DNA of 64,000 nt, taken from assembly GCA_010092695.1 (NCBI GenBank), contig JAADJJ010000001.1, positions 3,782,001-3,846,000 on the forward strand. The letters are read 5' to 3'. The DNA is from Enterobacteriaceae bacterium 4M9 (GTDB lineage Bacteria > Pseudomonadota > Gammaproteobacteria > Enterobacterales > Enterobacteriaceae). Under the pieces are notes generated by a model. The model was not told the origin of the DNA. It saw nothing but the letters and a program-made list of their open reading frames with translations, and ran no database searches. Positions 52,578 to 61,236 of the stretch are shown in pieces (positions within the stretch are counted from its first letter, which is position 1; each line of letters opens with the position of its first letter). The position numbers and the translations under genes were made by a program.

Positions 52578-53615
52578 ATGCAGGAACGGATAAACCCGAC
52601 GCGACGCCGTCTGTTGCAGGCCACCGCACTTGGTCTTGCCGCGTTTGAACTAAAACTCAGCACCGCGCAGGCAACCACTGCCAAACCCGCCAACGTCCCC
52701 ACCGCTAAACCCAGCGCCGCCTTCAGTGACATTCAGCAAATCCATGCAGGTGAGCTGAACGTGGGTTATGTTGATACCGGCCCGCGCGACGGTGAACCAG
52801 TGCTGCTGCTGCACGGCTGGCCCTATGACATTCACAGCTTTGTTGATGTGGCGCCAAAGCTTGTAGCAGCGGGCTTTCGCGTAGTGATTCCACACCTGCG
52901 CGGCTACGGCAGCACGCGCTTTTTGTCTGCGGATACGGTACGTAACGCCCAGCAGGCGGCGCTGGCGGTGGATGTTATTGCGTTTCTGGATGCCCTGAAG
53001 ATTAAGCAGGCGGTAATTGGCGGTTTTGACTGGGGGGCGCGTACCGCCAATATTGTGGCAGCACTGTGGCCGGAGCGCTGTAAAGCGCTGGTGTCGGTCA
53101 GCGGCTATCTGATTGGCAGCCAGCAGGCCAACAAAGCACCGTTGCCCCCTGCGGCTGAGCTTGCCTGGTGGTATCAGTTTTACTTTGCCACCGAGCGCGG
53201 GCGTGAAGGCTATGAGGCTAACCGTGAAGCCTTTGCGAAACTTATCTGGCAGACGGCGTCACCGCGCTGGCACTTCAGCGACGCCGAGTTTGCTCGCTCG
53301 GCAAACTCGCTGGATAACCCCGACCACGTCGCGCTGGTGATTCACAACTATCGCTGGCGACTGGGGCTGGCAGAGGGTGAGAAGAAATTTGACGCCATGG
53401 AAACCCGGCTGGCCGCAGCGCCTGTTATTACGGTTCCCACCATTACGCTGGAGGGCGATGCCAACGGTGCGCCACACCCGGCACCGGAAACCTACGCCAA
53501 AAAATTTACCGGCAAATACCAGCACCGCACCGTTGACGGTGGCATTGGACACAACCTGCCGCAGGAGGCACCGCAGGCCTTTTCTCAGGCAATCATCGAC
53601 GTTGCGAAGCAGTAA
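52578..53615 (+). CDS. Exported alpha/beta hydrolase, epoxide-hydrolase type
   Basis: The 345-residue protein has a Tat-like signal: TRRRLLQATALGLAAF then a cleavage region after AQA (about residue 31). The mature part is an alpha/beta hydrolase with HGWP (oxyanion/HGXP), a nucleophile elbow GGFDWGA whose central residue is Asp, and a late GIGHNLP catalytic His. An Asp nucleophile points to epoxide hydrolase or haloalkane dehalogenase rather than esterase. AGGAG lies just before ATG 52578. It is divergent from iacR, so it may be co-regulated, but no role in auxin breakdown is known to me. Confidence 0.82.
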   Translation: MQERINPTRRRLLQATALGLAAFELKLSTAQATTAKPANVPTAKPSAAFSDIQQIHAGELNVGYVDTGPRDGEPVLLLHGWPYDIHSFVDVAPKLVAAGFRVVIPHLRGYGSTRFLSADTVRNAQQAALAVDVIAFLDALKIKQAVIGGFDWGARTANIVAALWPERCKALVSVSGYLIGSQQANKAPLPPAAELAWWYQFYFATERGREGYEANREAFAKLIWQTASPRWHFSDAEFARSANSLDNPDHVALVIHNYRWRLGLAEGEKKFDAMETRLAAAPVITVPTITLEGDANGAPHPAPETYAKKFTGKYQHRTVDGGIGHNLPQEAPQAFSQAIIDVAKQ

Positions 53616-53656
53616 TTTAATGGGCTACGTTCACCAGCAAGGGTGAACGTAGCGTC

Positions 53657-53812
53657 TTAGCGTTGCCCTCGCCGTTGACGCTCGGGCATATCTACGCGCC
53701 GCACCGGCGCAGGCCGCCACTCCCGGCACGGCAGCGGCGTGACACTCACGGCTTCGGCCAGGCTGCTAAACAGCGTCAGCGAGACCGCCATCAGCAACGA
53801 TGACAGCGTCAT
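53657..53812 (-). CDS. Small secreted protein (51 residues)
   Basis: A complete small gene with AAGGGAGA directly before the ATG encodes a signal peptide (MTLSSLLMAVSLTLFSSLAEA) followed by about 30 residues rich in Arg and Pro with a single Cys (PCREW). It starts 17 bases after the DipZ-like gene and is probably cotranscribed with it. No family is recognised; the lone cysteine and the neighbour suggest a thiol-redox substrate or partner, which is speculation. Confidence 0.6.
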   Translation of the reverse strand: MTLSSLLMAVSLTLFSSLAEAVSVTPLPCREWRPAPVRRVDMPERQRRGQR

Positions 53813-53829
53813 TCTCCCTTCCCGCGCGT

Positions 53830-55020
53830 TCAAACGTGCGCCTCTGCCAGCAACGACTCAATTACCTGTTCCTGCTGCGCATAATTACCCTCGCCGAGCT
53901 GCACGTGGCGCAGCAGGCCGCGCGCGTCAAAATAGTAGTGTGCAGGCCAGTACTGGTTCCCGAAGGCGTTCCAGATTTGATACTGGTTATCAAGCGCCAC
54001 CGGATAACGGATGTGCCACTTCGCCAGCGCCCGCTGCACCGCTGCCGGGTCTTTTTCCCACGGATATTCCGGCGTATGCACGCCAATCACCACCAGCCCG
54101 CGCGCGCGGTATTTTTCTGCCCACTCGCGCACGTGCGGCAACGTATGCTGGCAGTTAATACAGTCAAAGGTCCAGAAATCCACTAACACCACTTTGCCCT
54201 TAAGCTGGGCTGGCGTCAGCGGCGGGGAATTGAGCCACTGCACCGCACCGGTGAGCGGCGGCATCGTATGGCGGTCCTGCCCAGCCGTAACCGGCGTCAG
54301 CACCGTTTGTGCTCTCGTCACAGGCCGCCACGCCAGCAGATGCTGCTCTAACCTTGCACCCAGGCCATTTTCACCCTGTAACCGGGCCGTTGTACCGCTG
54401 GCAATCAGCGCGACGGCACCGAGCGCCAGGATGCCCGCCGCCTGGCGCAGCCGTACCGTTAGCCCCATTCGGGCTCGCAGTGTAGCGAGCAGCGCATCAC
54501 CGCTGTACCACAACAGCGCCAGCACGCTGGCAGCCCCACCGCCGTAGGCCAGTAGCAGTAATCCCACCTGGCCTGAGGCACCGTGCAACATTGCTGTTGC
54601 GAGGATAGCCCCCAACACCGGCCCGGCGCACGGTGCCCAGAGCAGCCCCAGCGCGGTGCCCGCCAGCAGCGAGGCAAGCCAGCCCCCGTACTGGCGACTG
54701 CGTTCATCGAGCCGGTTTCCCAGCCATACCACCGGGCGCATCACCCACAATGCAACCCGCTCAGACAGCAGCGACAGCCCCATAATGCCCATTAGTACCA
54801 GCGCCAGCACGCGCCCTACGGCACTGGCGCGCACGGCCCACGCACCGCCTGCCAGCGCCAGAATGGCGACTAACATAAACATCAGTGCCATGCCGCTAAA
54901 CAGCGCCAACAGATGGCGGCGTCGGCCCTGGACGCTGGCAAACAGCAGCGGAATAACGGGCAGTGTGCAAGGGCTTAACAGCGAGAGCATCCCGCCAAGC
55001 CAGGCGATAAACAGCGTCAT
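53830..55020 (-). CDS. DipZ-like thiol-disulfide protein (CcdA plus thioredoxin domain)
   Basis: The 396-residue protein has an N-terminal CcdA/DsbD membrane domain of about six helices with the paired reactive cysteines LLSPCTLP (Cys18) and LLWAPCAGP. A seventh hydrophobic segment precedes a C-terminal periplasmic thioredoxin/TlpA-like domain with VDFWTFDCINCQ (CXXC). This is the DipZ arrangement, a shortened DsbD lacking the N-terminal immunoglobulin-like domain. It carries electrons across the inner membrane to periplasmic thiols. ATG 55020 has GGGAGG upstream. It lies downstream of a two-component system. Confidence 0.85.
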   Translation of the reverse strand: MTLFIAWLGGMLSLLSPCTLPVIPLLFASVQGRRRHLLALFSGMALMFMLVAILALAGGAWAVRASAVGRVLALVLMGIMGLSLLSERVALWVMRPVVWLGNRLDERSRQYGGWLASLLAGTALGLLWAPCAGPVLGAILATAMLHGASGQVGLLLLAYGGGAASVLALLWYSGDALLATLRARMGLTVRLRQAAGILALGAVALIASGTTARLQGENGLGARLEQHLLAWRPVTRAQTVLTPVTAGQDRHTMPPLTGAVQWLNSPPLTPAQLKGKVVLVDFWTFDCINCQHTLPHVREWAEKYRARGLVVIGVHTPEYPWEKDPAAVQRALAKWHIRYPVALDNQYQIWNAFGNQYWPAHYYFDARGLLRHVQLGEGNYAQQEQVIESLLAEAHV

Positions 55021-55220
55021 GGTGACCTCCCGTGAAGCGCCAGCCTGATGGACAGCGCGTTCAGCCTGTGGATTATCGAAACCGCGTGATGAAACCGGCG
55101 GTGCTGAGGCTATTAAACGGTGGGAATGTGTGCAGGAGGTGTCAGCAAGAAAGGGAATTGTCGCACTGCGTGACATAAGGGGCGACAGATACAGTACGAG
55201 ACAATCCGTCACCTGGCGGC

Positions 55221-56528
55221 TTATGGCGTCTGCGTCAGTAAAAGGCGGGCCTGAAGCCCTCCCTGCGGGCGGTTGGCAAGACGTAAATCGCCACCAAGAT
55301 TCAGCGCAAGCTGGCGGGCAATCGCCAGCCCCAGCCCGGTGCCGCCGGTATCGCGGTTACGCGAGCGCTCGCCGCGCCAGAAGGGCTGCATGGCGGCTTC
55401 CAGGTCCTGCGGTGCAATCCCCGGCCCGTCATCCTCCACCACAATCTCTACACCGCCGCCGTGGGGCATCTCCAGGCGAAGGCGCGCGCTACCGGCAAAT
55501 TTAAGGGCATTATCAATCAGGTTAGTCAGAATGCGGCGCAGCGCACTGGGGCGGGTGGAGAGTGCGGTACTGCCCGGCGCAGGCGTAAACGCCACCGCAT
55601 GCCCCACATCCTGATAGTCACAGACCAGGCTGTCGATAAAGGCGTTGAGATTGAGCAACAGCAGCGGCTCCTCAAGCTTTTCCGACGCGCGTGCATAGGC
55701 GATGCCCTCGCGCACCAGGTGGGTCATCTCGCTGAGGTCCTGTAACAGTTTATCGCGCAGCTCCGGCTGCCCTGCCATTTCAACACGCAGCTTCATGCGC
55801 GTGATAGGCGTCTGCAAATCATGGGAAATGGCGGCCAGGATGCGCTCACGCTCCTTAAGATGATGCTGCAAGCGTGCCTGCATGGCGTTAAACGCCCGCG
55901 CCGCCTGGCGCACCTCCCGCGGCCCGCGTTCCTCCATCGCGCTGTTTGCAAGCGTGCCTGGAGCCAGCTGTTCTACCGCACGGGTAAAGCGCGTGAGCGG
56001 CTTCACGGCCTGGCGCACCGCCAGCCAGGCGCACAGGATAAGTAACACCAGTTGAATAAACAGCATCGCAGGCAGCCAGCGGGCAACGGGCGTGAGGCGC
56101 GGGCGAATATCAATGGTGAGCGGCTGACCGTCCCCCAGCCGCAGATGAGCCTGCACGCGCTCCTGCGCGCCGGGCACCGCATTAATGTTCAGGCGATAAC
56201 GCTTACCCAGCGCCTGCTCAAGCGAGCGCGCCGTCTCGCGCGAGCGGCGGCTGGTGGGATACGCTCCCGGCGTTCCCGCCGTTAGCAGGTAGCGGTAGTT
56301 TTCGCGATCCACACGCGCAAGCCAGGCCGGTCTTTCCTGTGCCGTCACCCGATCCAGGATGGCCACACTGGTTGCCACGTCGTATTCCAGATTGCCCAGC
56401 ATGACGCTGCGTGCAGTGCTGATGCGCTCGATCATTAACAAACTCAGCGTTAATGCATTTGCCAGCAGCAGCCCTAACAGCACAATCATCAGCAGGCGCG
56501 AAAGCAGCGAACGCGGCCACAGACTCAC
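55221..56528 (-). CDS. Sensor histidine kinase, EnvZ type
   Basis: The 435-residue inner-membrane kinase has a first membrane helix at about residues 12-32, a periplasmic region of roughly 110 residues, a second helix near 150-170, a HAMP segment (RQAVKPLTRFTRAVEQL), the H-box AAISHDLQTPITRMK (phosphorylated His), and N, G1 and G2 boxes (LIDNALKFAG, VEDDGPGI, GGTGLGLAI). It overlaps the response regulator by four bases (ATGA). The signal is unknown; the downstream redox gene suggests envelope stress. Confidence 0.88.
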   Translation of the reverse strand: MSLWPRSLLSRLLMIVLLGLLLANALTLSLLMIERISTARSVMLGNLEYDVATSVAILDRVTAQERPAWLARVDRENYRYLLTAGTPGAYPTSRRSRETARSLEQALGKRYRLNINAVPGAQERVQAHLRLGDGQPLTIDIRPRLTPVARWLPAMLFIQLVLLILCAWLAVRQAVKPLTRFTRAVEQLAPGTLANSAMEERGPREVRQAARAFNAMQARLQHHLKERERILAAISHDLQTPITRMKLRVEMAGQPELRDKLLQDLSEMTHLVREGIAYARASEKLEEPLLLLNLNAFIDSLVCDYQDVGHAVAFTPAPGSTALSTRPSALRRILTNLIDNALKFAGSARLRLEMPHGGGVEIVVEDDGPGIAPQDLEAAMQPFWRGERSRNRDTGGTGLGLAIARQLALNLGGDLRLANRPQGGLQARLLLTQTP

Positions 56529-57265
56529 ACCTGGGCCTCTTTAATCGCCACCGGCATCGCGAAAACGTAGCCTTCGCTGCGCACCGTTTTAATGTAGGCC
56601 GGATCGCGTGCGTCGTCGTTCAGGCGCTGGCGCAGGCGGCTCACCAGCAGATCAATAGAGCGCTCAAACAGATCCGCATCTCGCCCCTGAGTAAAGTTCA
56701 GCAGTTGATCGCGGTTGAGCACCCGCTGCGGATGATCGAGAAAAACGCGCAGCAGGCGATACTCGGCACCGCTGAGCGCCACCGCCAGTCCGTCACCATC
56801 GAGCAGATGACGTGCGGAGGTATCAAGATGCCAGTTGCCAAACGCCAGCAGACGCCCGGCCTCGGTAATCTGTAAGTTCGGTGGCAGCATCCGGGCGCGG
56901 CGCAGGATAGCTTTGATACGCGCCAGCAGTTCGCGGGCGACAAAGGGCTTCACCAGATAATCATCAGCGCCCATCTCCAGGCCGACGATGCGATCGGTAT
57001 CCTCGCCGCGTGCGGTTAACATCAGCACTGGCACCGTTTTATTCGGCCCGCTGCGTAACTCGCGACACAACGCCAGGCCATCATCGCCGGGCATCATGAT
57101 ATCCAGCACAATCAAATCCACTGGCATAGCTGCCAGCATGGCGCGCATCTGTTTACCGCTGGCCGCCACGCTGGTGCGCAGCCCGGCCTTTTGCAGATAA
57201 TCGGCAATCAAACTGCGAATATCACGGTCGTCGTCGACTATCAGAATATGATCGATATGTTCCAC
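56525..57265 (-). CDS. Response regulator, OmpR type
   Basis: The 246-residue regulator has receiver motifs ILIVDDDRDI, the phosphorylated Asp in LIVLDIMMPGDDG (about residue 55), Thr and Lys (MLTARGED, DYLVKPF), and a winged-helix output domain ending IKTVRSEGYVFAMPV. It is the first gene of the pair, followed by its sensor kinase. I cannot match it to a named E. coli system. Confidence 0.88.
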   Translation of the reverse strand: MEHIDHILIVDDDRDIRSLIADYLQKAGLRTSVAASGKQMRAMLAAMPVDLIVLDIMMPGDDGLALCRELRSGPNKTVPVLMLTARGEDTDRIVGLEMGADDYLVKPFVARELLARIKAILRRARMLPPNLQITEAGRLLAFGNWHLDTSARHLLDGDGLAVALSGAEYRLLRVFLDHPQRVLNRDQLLNFTQGRDADLFERSIDLLVSRLRQRLNDDARDPAYIKTVRSEGYVFAMPVAIKEAQV

Positions 57266-57493
57266 GGATATATCCGTCTGACGGGGAAGGATAAATTGAG
57301 TGTATCCGATAATGGCTATCTGAAAAGTCGGGCGGGGAAGTGTGTGGTTACCTGAGGCGGCAATGTGCTACGGCAGGCAAAGCGCCTGCATGATGTGAGC
57401 GTTCACTCAGCACAGAGGCTGGCACTTACCCGAACAGGGATGCGCCAGCCCGGCGCGGTCTGCACACAATCGCCAGCGCGCGCCAGTAAGCGA

Positions 57494-57904
57494 CTACCAG
57501 AGGCGGTCCACCTCGGTGCCATTTTGATCCCGGTAATGCACATTGCCGGCAATATCTTTGGTCGATGAGCCTATCGCCATCCCGTGCATATTATAGTAGG
57601 TGGTTTTGCCCCAGTTATCGGTATGCGAGGTAATCCCGGCGTTTTCTGGCAGCAGTCGTTGATCCTGTGTCTCGCCCGGCGTGGCGTCAGAAGCCGTCGT
57701 TTTACTGCCCCAGAACTCAGCAGATGAGGCTGGCGCGTTATTACCTGAAGCAGGCGGCTCGCTGCTGCGCGGGTGAGCGCCGTTAACCGGCGTGAGGCAC
57801 AGCAAATCCTGCTGTTCTGCTGTATGGCAGGTCTCGGCTTTAGCAGCACTGACATGAAGAGTCAGTGCGAGGGCGGCAAGCGCCAGCGTATTCCAACGGT
57901 ACAT
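57494..57904 (-). CDS. Secreted protein of unknown function
   Basis: The 136-residue protein has a clear signal peptide (LALAALALTLHVSAAKA, cleavage near residue 23), two cysteines in the mature N-terminus (ETCHTAEQQDLLCL), a low-complexity Ser/Ala/Pro linker (about 45-65), and a C-terminal segment with YYNMHGMAIGSS and VHYRDQNGTEV. These look like two short Tyr-aromatic/Gly repeats of the kind found in surface proteins. AAGGAG precedes the ATG. No family is recognised. Confidence 0.65.
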   Translation of the reverse strand: MYRWNTLALAALALTLHVSAAKAETCHTAEQQDLLCLTPVNGAHPRSSEPPASGNNAPASSAEFWGSKTTASDATPGETQDQRLLPENAGITSHTDNWGKTTYYNMHGMAIGSSTKDIAGNVHYRDQNGTEVDRLW

Positions 57905-59082
57905 CGCATCTCCTTTTGCTCCGTGGTGGTCAGGTATTCTACGCAGGTTTACGGAAAATTAGGATAATGCGCAAGAAGGAATTTTTTTTCTTATTGCTGG
58001 AGGGCGATGTGATGTCGGTGGGGGCTGGTGAGCCCGCCACGCGGGCGGGGGAGTTGTCGTGGTTGGTGAGGGTGTCGGGGTAGCTGGCGGCGGTGGAATA
58101 CTCCGTTCACTTGAGGCCCGATGATGAACGGGATTCATCGGCAGTGAATGGGTTAAGGGGGATTGCCGAATCACCTTTAACAATCACTCCGCCTGGAAAT
58201 CGCCGCCCTTTGGGCGGTACGCTCACTTCCCGGCGCTGCGCCTGTAGTCGGCCCAACTTGTGATGACTCCCCCCGCCCTGGACCTCATCCAGTCAAGATG
58301 CAGCGCATACCGCGCTCAGACGATGCTGGTAAGCAACAGTAGCGTATACAGAGGGCGCTGCGTTTGCGTCGCAGCAGCAGGAAACCAGTGGCAAGCGACG
58401 CCAGTCCGGCAATCAGAAAACACGCTGCCCCTTCGAGGTTCAGCAGCCAGATACCCCGGCGGCAGATGCCAGGCTGATAAACAGGCATCAACCGCCGCAA
58501 GGCGCAGCCACACCAATAAAGGGGCTTGCGTTGAATCCATCAGGGATGACATATCAATAACAACGCCAGAACGAACGGCACAGGTCATTTAGTGAGTCGG
58601 CAGGTGAGCGTCGGGACACCCCGGAATGTAAGTATGTTGTGCATTTTTGTTTTCATGGATATGTCTGTTTTGGCCTTTAAAGCAACCAGGCCTACTAATG
58701 ATAATATTTAAGACTAATTCAGGCGCTGAAAAAAAACACAAAACAGGAAAAAGACTGAATCGCTACCGAATTCCACCGTCCGCCACCAGTAAATAATGGA
58801 GAACAATTTTCTGATTTGCGCAGTCTGCGGCTATCAAGGCCTGTGGGAGGTTTAGCTATTTTCATGGAATAACAGACTGGTGAATAAAAAATTAATATAA
58901 AAGCCCACTCAAGGTGAAAAAAATAAACCGCCAGTACAGGGGCGCAAAATAATGGCGCTGGATCTCATCTTTGATCTGTTTGTTCCCGGGCGAACGTAAA
59001 CGAAGCAATGAAGGTTGATTCACATCAATACGTGCTATTCACCTCAACCCCGAAGATACGAAAAAAACATGGAAGCAAGAAG
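57905..59082. other. Intergenic region before the DASS transporter
   Basis: Nearly 1.2 kb with no convincing gene. It contains repeat copy C (58095-58260). The part from 58290 to 58600 has open frames on both strands without family features. The rest to 59000 is AT-rich and probably holds the transporter promoter. Confidence 0.4.
58095..58260 (-). repeat. Dispersed intergenic repeat, copy C (inverted, shortened)
   Basis: Read on the minus strand this block has GTGAGCGTACCGC, GGCGATTTCCAGGCGG, a hairpin with TTAAAGG / CCCTTAA arms, and an end at AAGTGAACGGAGTATTCC. These match the right two thirds of copies A and B. The left part (ACAGTGTGGG to ATCGGCGAA) is missing. Confidence 0.75.
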
Positions 59083-60537
59083 ATGAAAGAAGAGATACCG
59101 TCAGTACCGGTTAAACTCGCTTTCCCACTGTGGAAGGGAGTCCTGTCTGTTTTAGCGGGTGCCATTATCTGGTTCACACCGCCCCCGGCGGGACTTGAGG
59201 CCAACGCCTGGCACATGTTCGCCATTTTCGCCGCCACGATTTTCGCGATTATCCTCAAGGTGCTGCCGATGGGAGCCGTGACGATGATTGCGCTGATTGT
59301 CTCAGCGCTGACCGACGTCACGCCACTCGCCGCCAAAGGCGATAAGGTAGGCGCGCTGTCAGGCTTTGCCAACAGCACCATCTGGCTTATTGGTATCGCG
59401 ATGTTTATCTCGCGCGCGGTTATTAAAACCGGGTTGGGTAAACGCGTAGCCCTGTGGTTTATTGCCCGCTGTGGCTCCAACATGCTGGGCGTAGCCTGGG
59501 GGCTGGCGCTCTCAGATTTGGTGTTAGGGCCAGGTATTCCGTCAGCCTCGGCCAGAGGCGGTGGCATCATGTACCCTATCACCCGGTCTATCGCCACGGC
59601 CTACAACTCCGAACCCGGCCCCACGGCGCGCCGGGCCGGTGCTTTTTTGATGATCTGCGTCTCACAGATTGATGCCATTGTCTGCACCATGTTCCTTACC
59701 GCAATGGCCGGGAACCCGCTCATTGCCGAACTGGCACGCAGCCAGGGCGTGGAAATTAACTGGACCATCTGGTTTTTAGGCGCCATCGTCCCAGGTATTG
59801 CCGCACTGATTCTGCTGCCGTTAGTGGTTTACTTAATTTATCCACCGCAGCTTAAGAAAACGCCGGAAATTCCTGAGATTGCCCGCCAGCAGCTAAAAAA
59901 TATGGGGCCGATGTCGCTTGCTGAGAAAATCCTGGCACTCGACTTTGTACTCCTGATTCTGCTGTGGACCGTGGGTGACATCGTCTTTGGCATCCCGGCA
60001 ACGCTGTCAGCGTTTATCGGTCTGGCTATTCTGCTGATTGCCAATATAATGTCCTGGAAAAACATCGTTGAAGAACACGCCGCGTGGGACACCATGTTCT
60101 GGTTTGCGGTACTGGTTATGATGGCCAACGCACTGAACAAATACGGCATGATTAGCTGGATTTCCGACGGCATCGTCGGCTATATCGGCCACTTTGACTG
60201 GACGACGGTCTTCCTGGTGCTCGTGCTGGTGTACTTCTATACCCGCTACTTTTTTGCCTCTGCGATGGCGCATATCTCAGCGATGTATCTTGCTTTCCTG
60301 GCGGTGGCGATTTCAGTAGGGACACCGCCGCTGTTTGCCGCCCTGGTGCTTGGGTATACCTCGAATTTGTCGATGGGACTTACACAATACGCCGGCGGCC
60401 CAGGACCCGCGTTGTTTGGCTCCGGCTACAACACCACCGGCCAGTGGTGGAGCATCAGCTTTGCCGTTTCCCTTGTCTCCCTCGCTATCTGGCTACTCTT
60501 AGGCGGTGCCTGGATGAAAGTACTTAATTTCTGGTAA
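59083..60537 (+). CDS. DASS-family anion:Na+ or antiport transporter
   Basis: The 484-residue membrane protein has about 11-13 hydrophobic helices with family features of the divalent anion symporter group (CitT/TtdT/YbhI type): LSGFANSTIWLIG, LVLGPGIPSASARGGGIMYPI and TQYAGGPGPALFGSGYN. Likely substrates are di- or tricarboxylates such as citrate, tartrate or succinate; the exact one cannot be read here. An ATG 25 codons upstream (59008) is possible, but GGAAG is better placed for 59083. No enzyme genes accompany it. Confidence 0.85.
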   Translation: MKEEIPSVPVKLAFPLWKGVLSVLAGAIIWFTPPPAGLEANAWHMFAIFAATIFAIILKVLPMGAVTMIALIVSALTDVTPLAAKGDKVGALSGFANSTIWLIGIAMFISRAVIKTGLGKRVALWFIARCGSNMLGVAWGLALSDLVLGPGIPSASARGGGIMYPITRSIATAYNSEPGPTARRAGAFLMICVSQIDAIVCTMFLTAMAGNPLIAELARSQGVEINWTIWFLGAIVPGIAALILLPLVVYLIYPPQLKKTPEIPEIARQQLKNMGPMSLAEKILALDFVLLILLWTVGDIVFGIPATLSAFIGLAILLIANIMSWKNIVEEHAAWDTMFWFAVLVMMANALNKYGMISWISDGIVGYIGHFDWTTVFLVLVLVYFYTRYFFASAMAHISAMYLAFLAVAISVGTPPLFAALVLGYTSNLSMGLTQYAGGPGPALFGSGYNTTGQWWSISFAVSLVSLAIWLLLGGAWMKVLNFW

Positions 60538-60590
60538 AGGCGAAATAAATAAGATTATTGTCTTATTTTATAATTAATACCTAACGCAAT

Positions 60591-60617
60591 AAAAATCGCC
60601 CTACGGCGGTTTTTATT
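60591..60617 (+). terminator. Terminator after the DASS transporter
   Basis: The stem AAAAATCGCC / GGCGGTTTTT with loop CTAC and a T-rich tail is about 55 bases downstream of the stop codon. Confidence 0.8.
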
Positions 60618-60618
60618 G

Positions 60619-60650
60619 CCCCAAAATACTCACACATGAGTATTTTGGGG
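60619..60650. repeat. Perfect 14-base inverted repeat
   Basis: CCCCAAAATACTCA, a four-base loop CACA, then TGAGTATTTTGGGG. It lies directly behind the transporter terminator and has no T-run of its own. Confidence 0.8.
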
Positions 60651-61236
60651 GGATATGACAGTTAATAACCACTTAAATTATCACGCGCGTAATTTATTTT
60701 ATTGAGAATTACCTATGAATAATCTAAAACTCATCGGAAAGTCCTTTTATACAGTCAGAGGCTATTACTATCACCTTGAGATTTACTTTGCAGCACGCAG
60801 GTCAGAAAGTTAACAATACTTAAGCGCTTGTGCCTTTTGGCCTGGGTAAAACAATTCCACTTATATTAATAAGTTAGCTTTCTTTAAAGAATTCACCGGC
60901 TCTTTTTACGCTTAAAAATACACCAAAAATCTAAACACACCTTAGTTAAAAAAAAGCATTCACCTAAGTAATTTAATCTGCAACCTATTGACTCTACCTA
61001 TGAGTAATGGTTTCCTTTACCCAGGACAAATCCATCCACAGCAAGACAATTCCTAAGAAAGGACTGTATATGAGTGCCACTCATGGCGTACTAACTTAAT
61101 ATACATTGAGGGCTAACCCTCCTGACTTCACGTAACCACTTATTTTATATGGACATTTATTCTTTCTGCACTTATACCAAAGAGGGCTCGCCATAGCCAT
61201 CTACGGATAATCAGAGAGAAAAGGAAGGATGACATT
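60651..61236. other. AT-rich region upstream of the LuxR-type gene
   Basis: Nearly 600 bases of AT-rich sequence without a recognisable gene. It should contain the promoter of the regulator at 61237. Base composition differs sharply from the transporter gene before it. Confidence 0.4.

Noticed and set aside
58285..58592. Overlapping frames on both strands after repeat copy C
   Set aside because: No ribosome-binding sites and no family features; one shows a hydrophobic stretch only. I could not support a gene.
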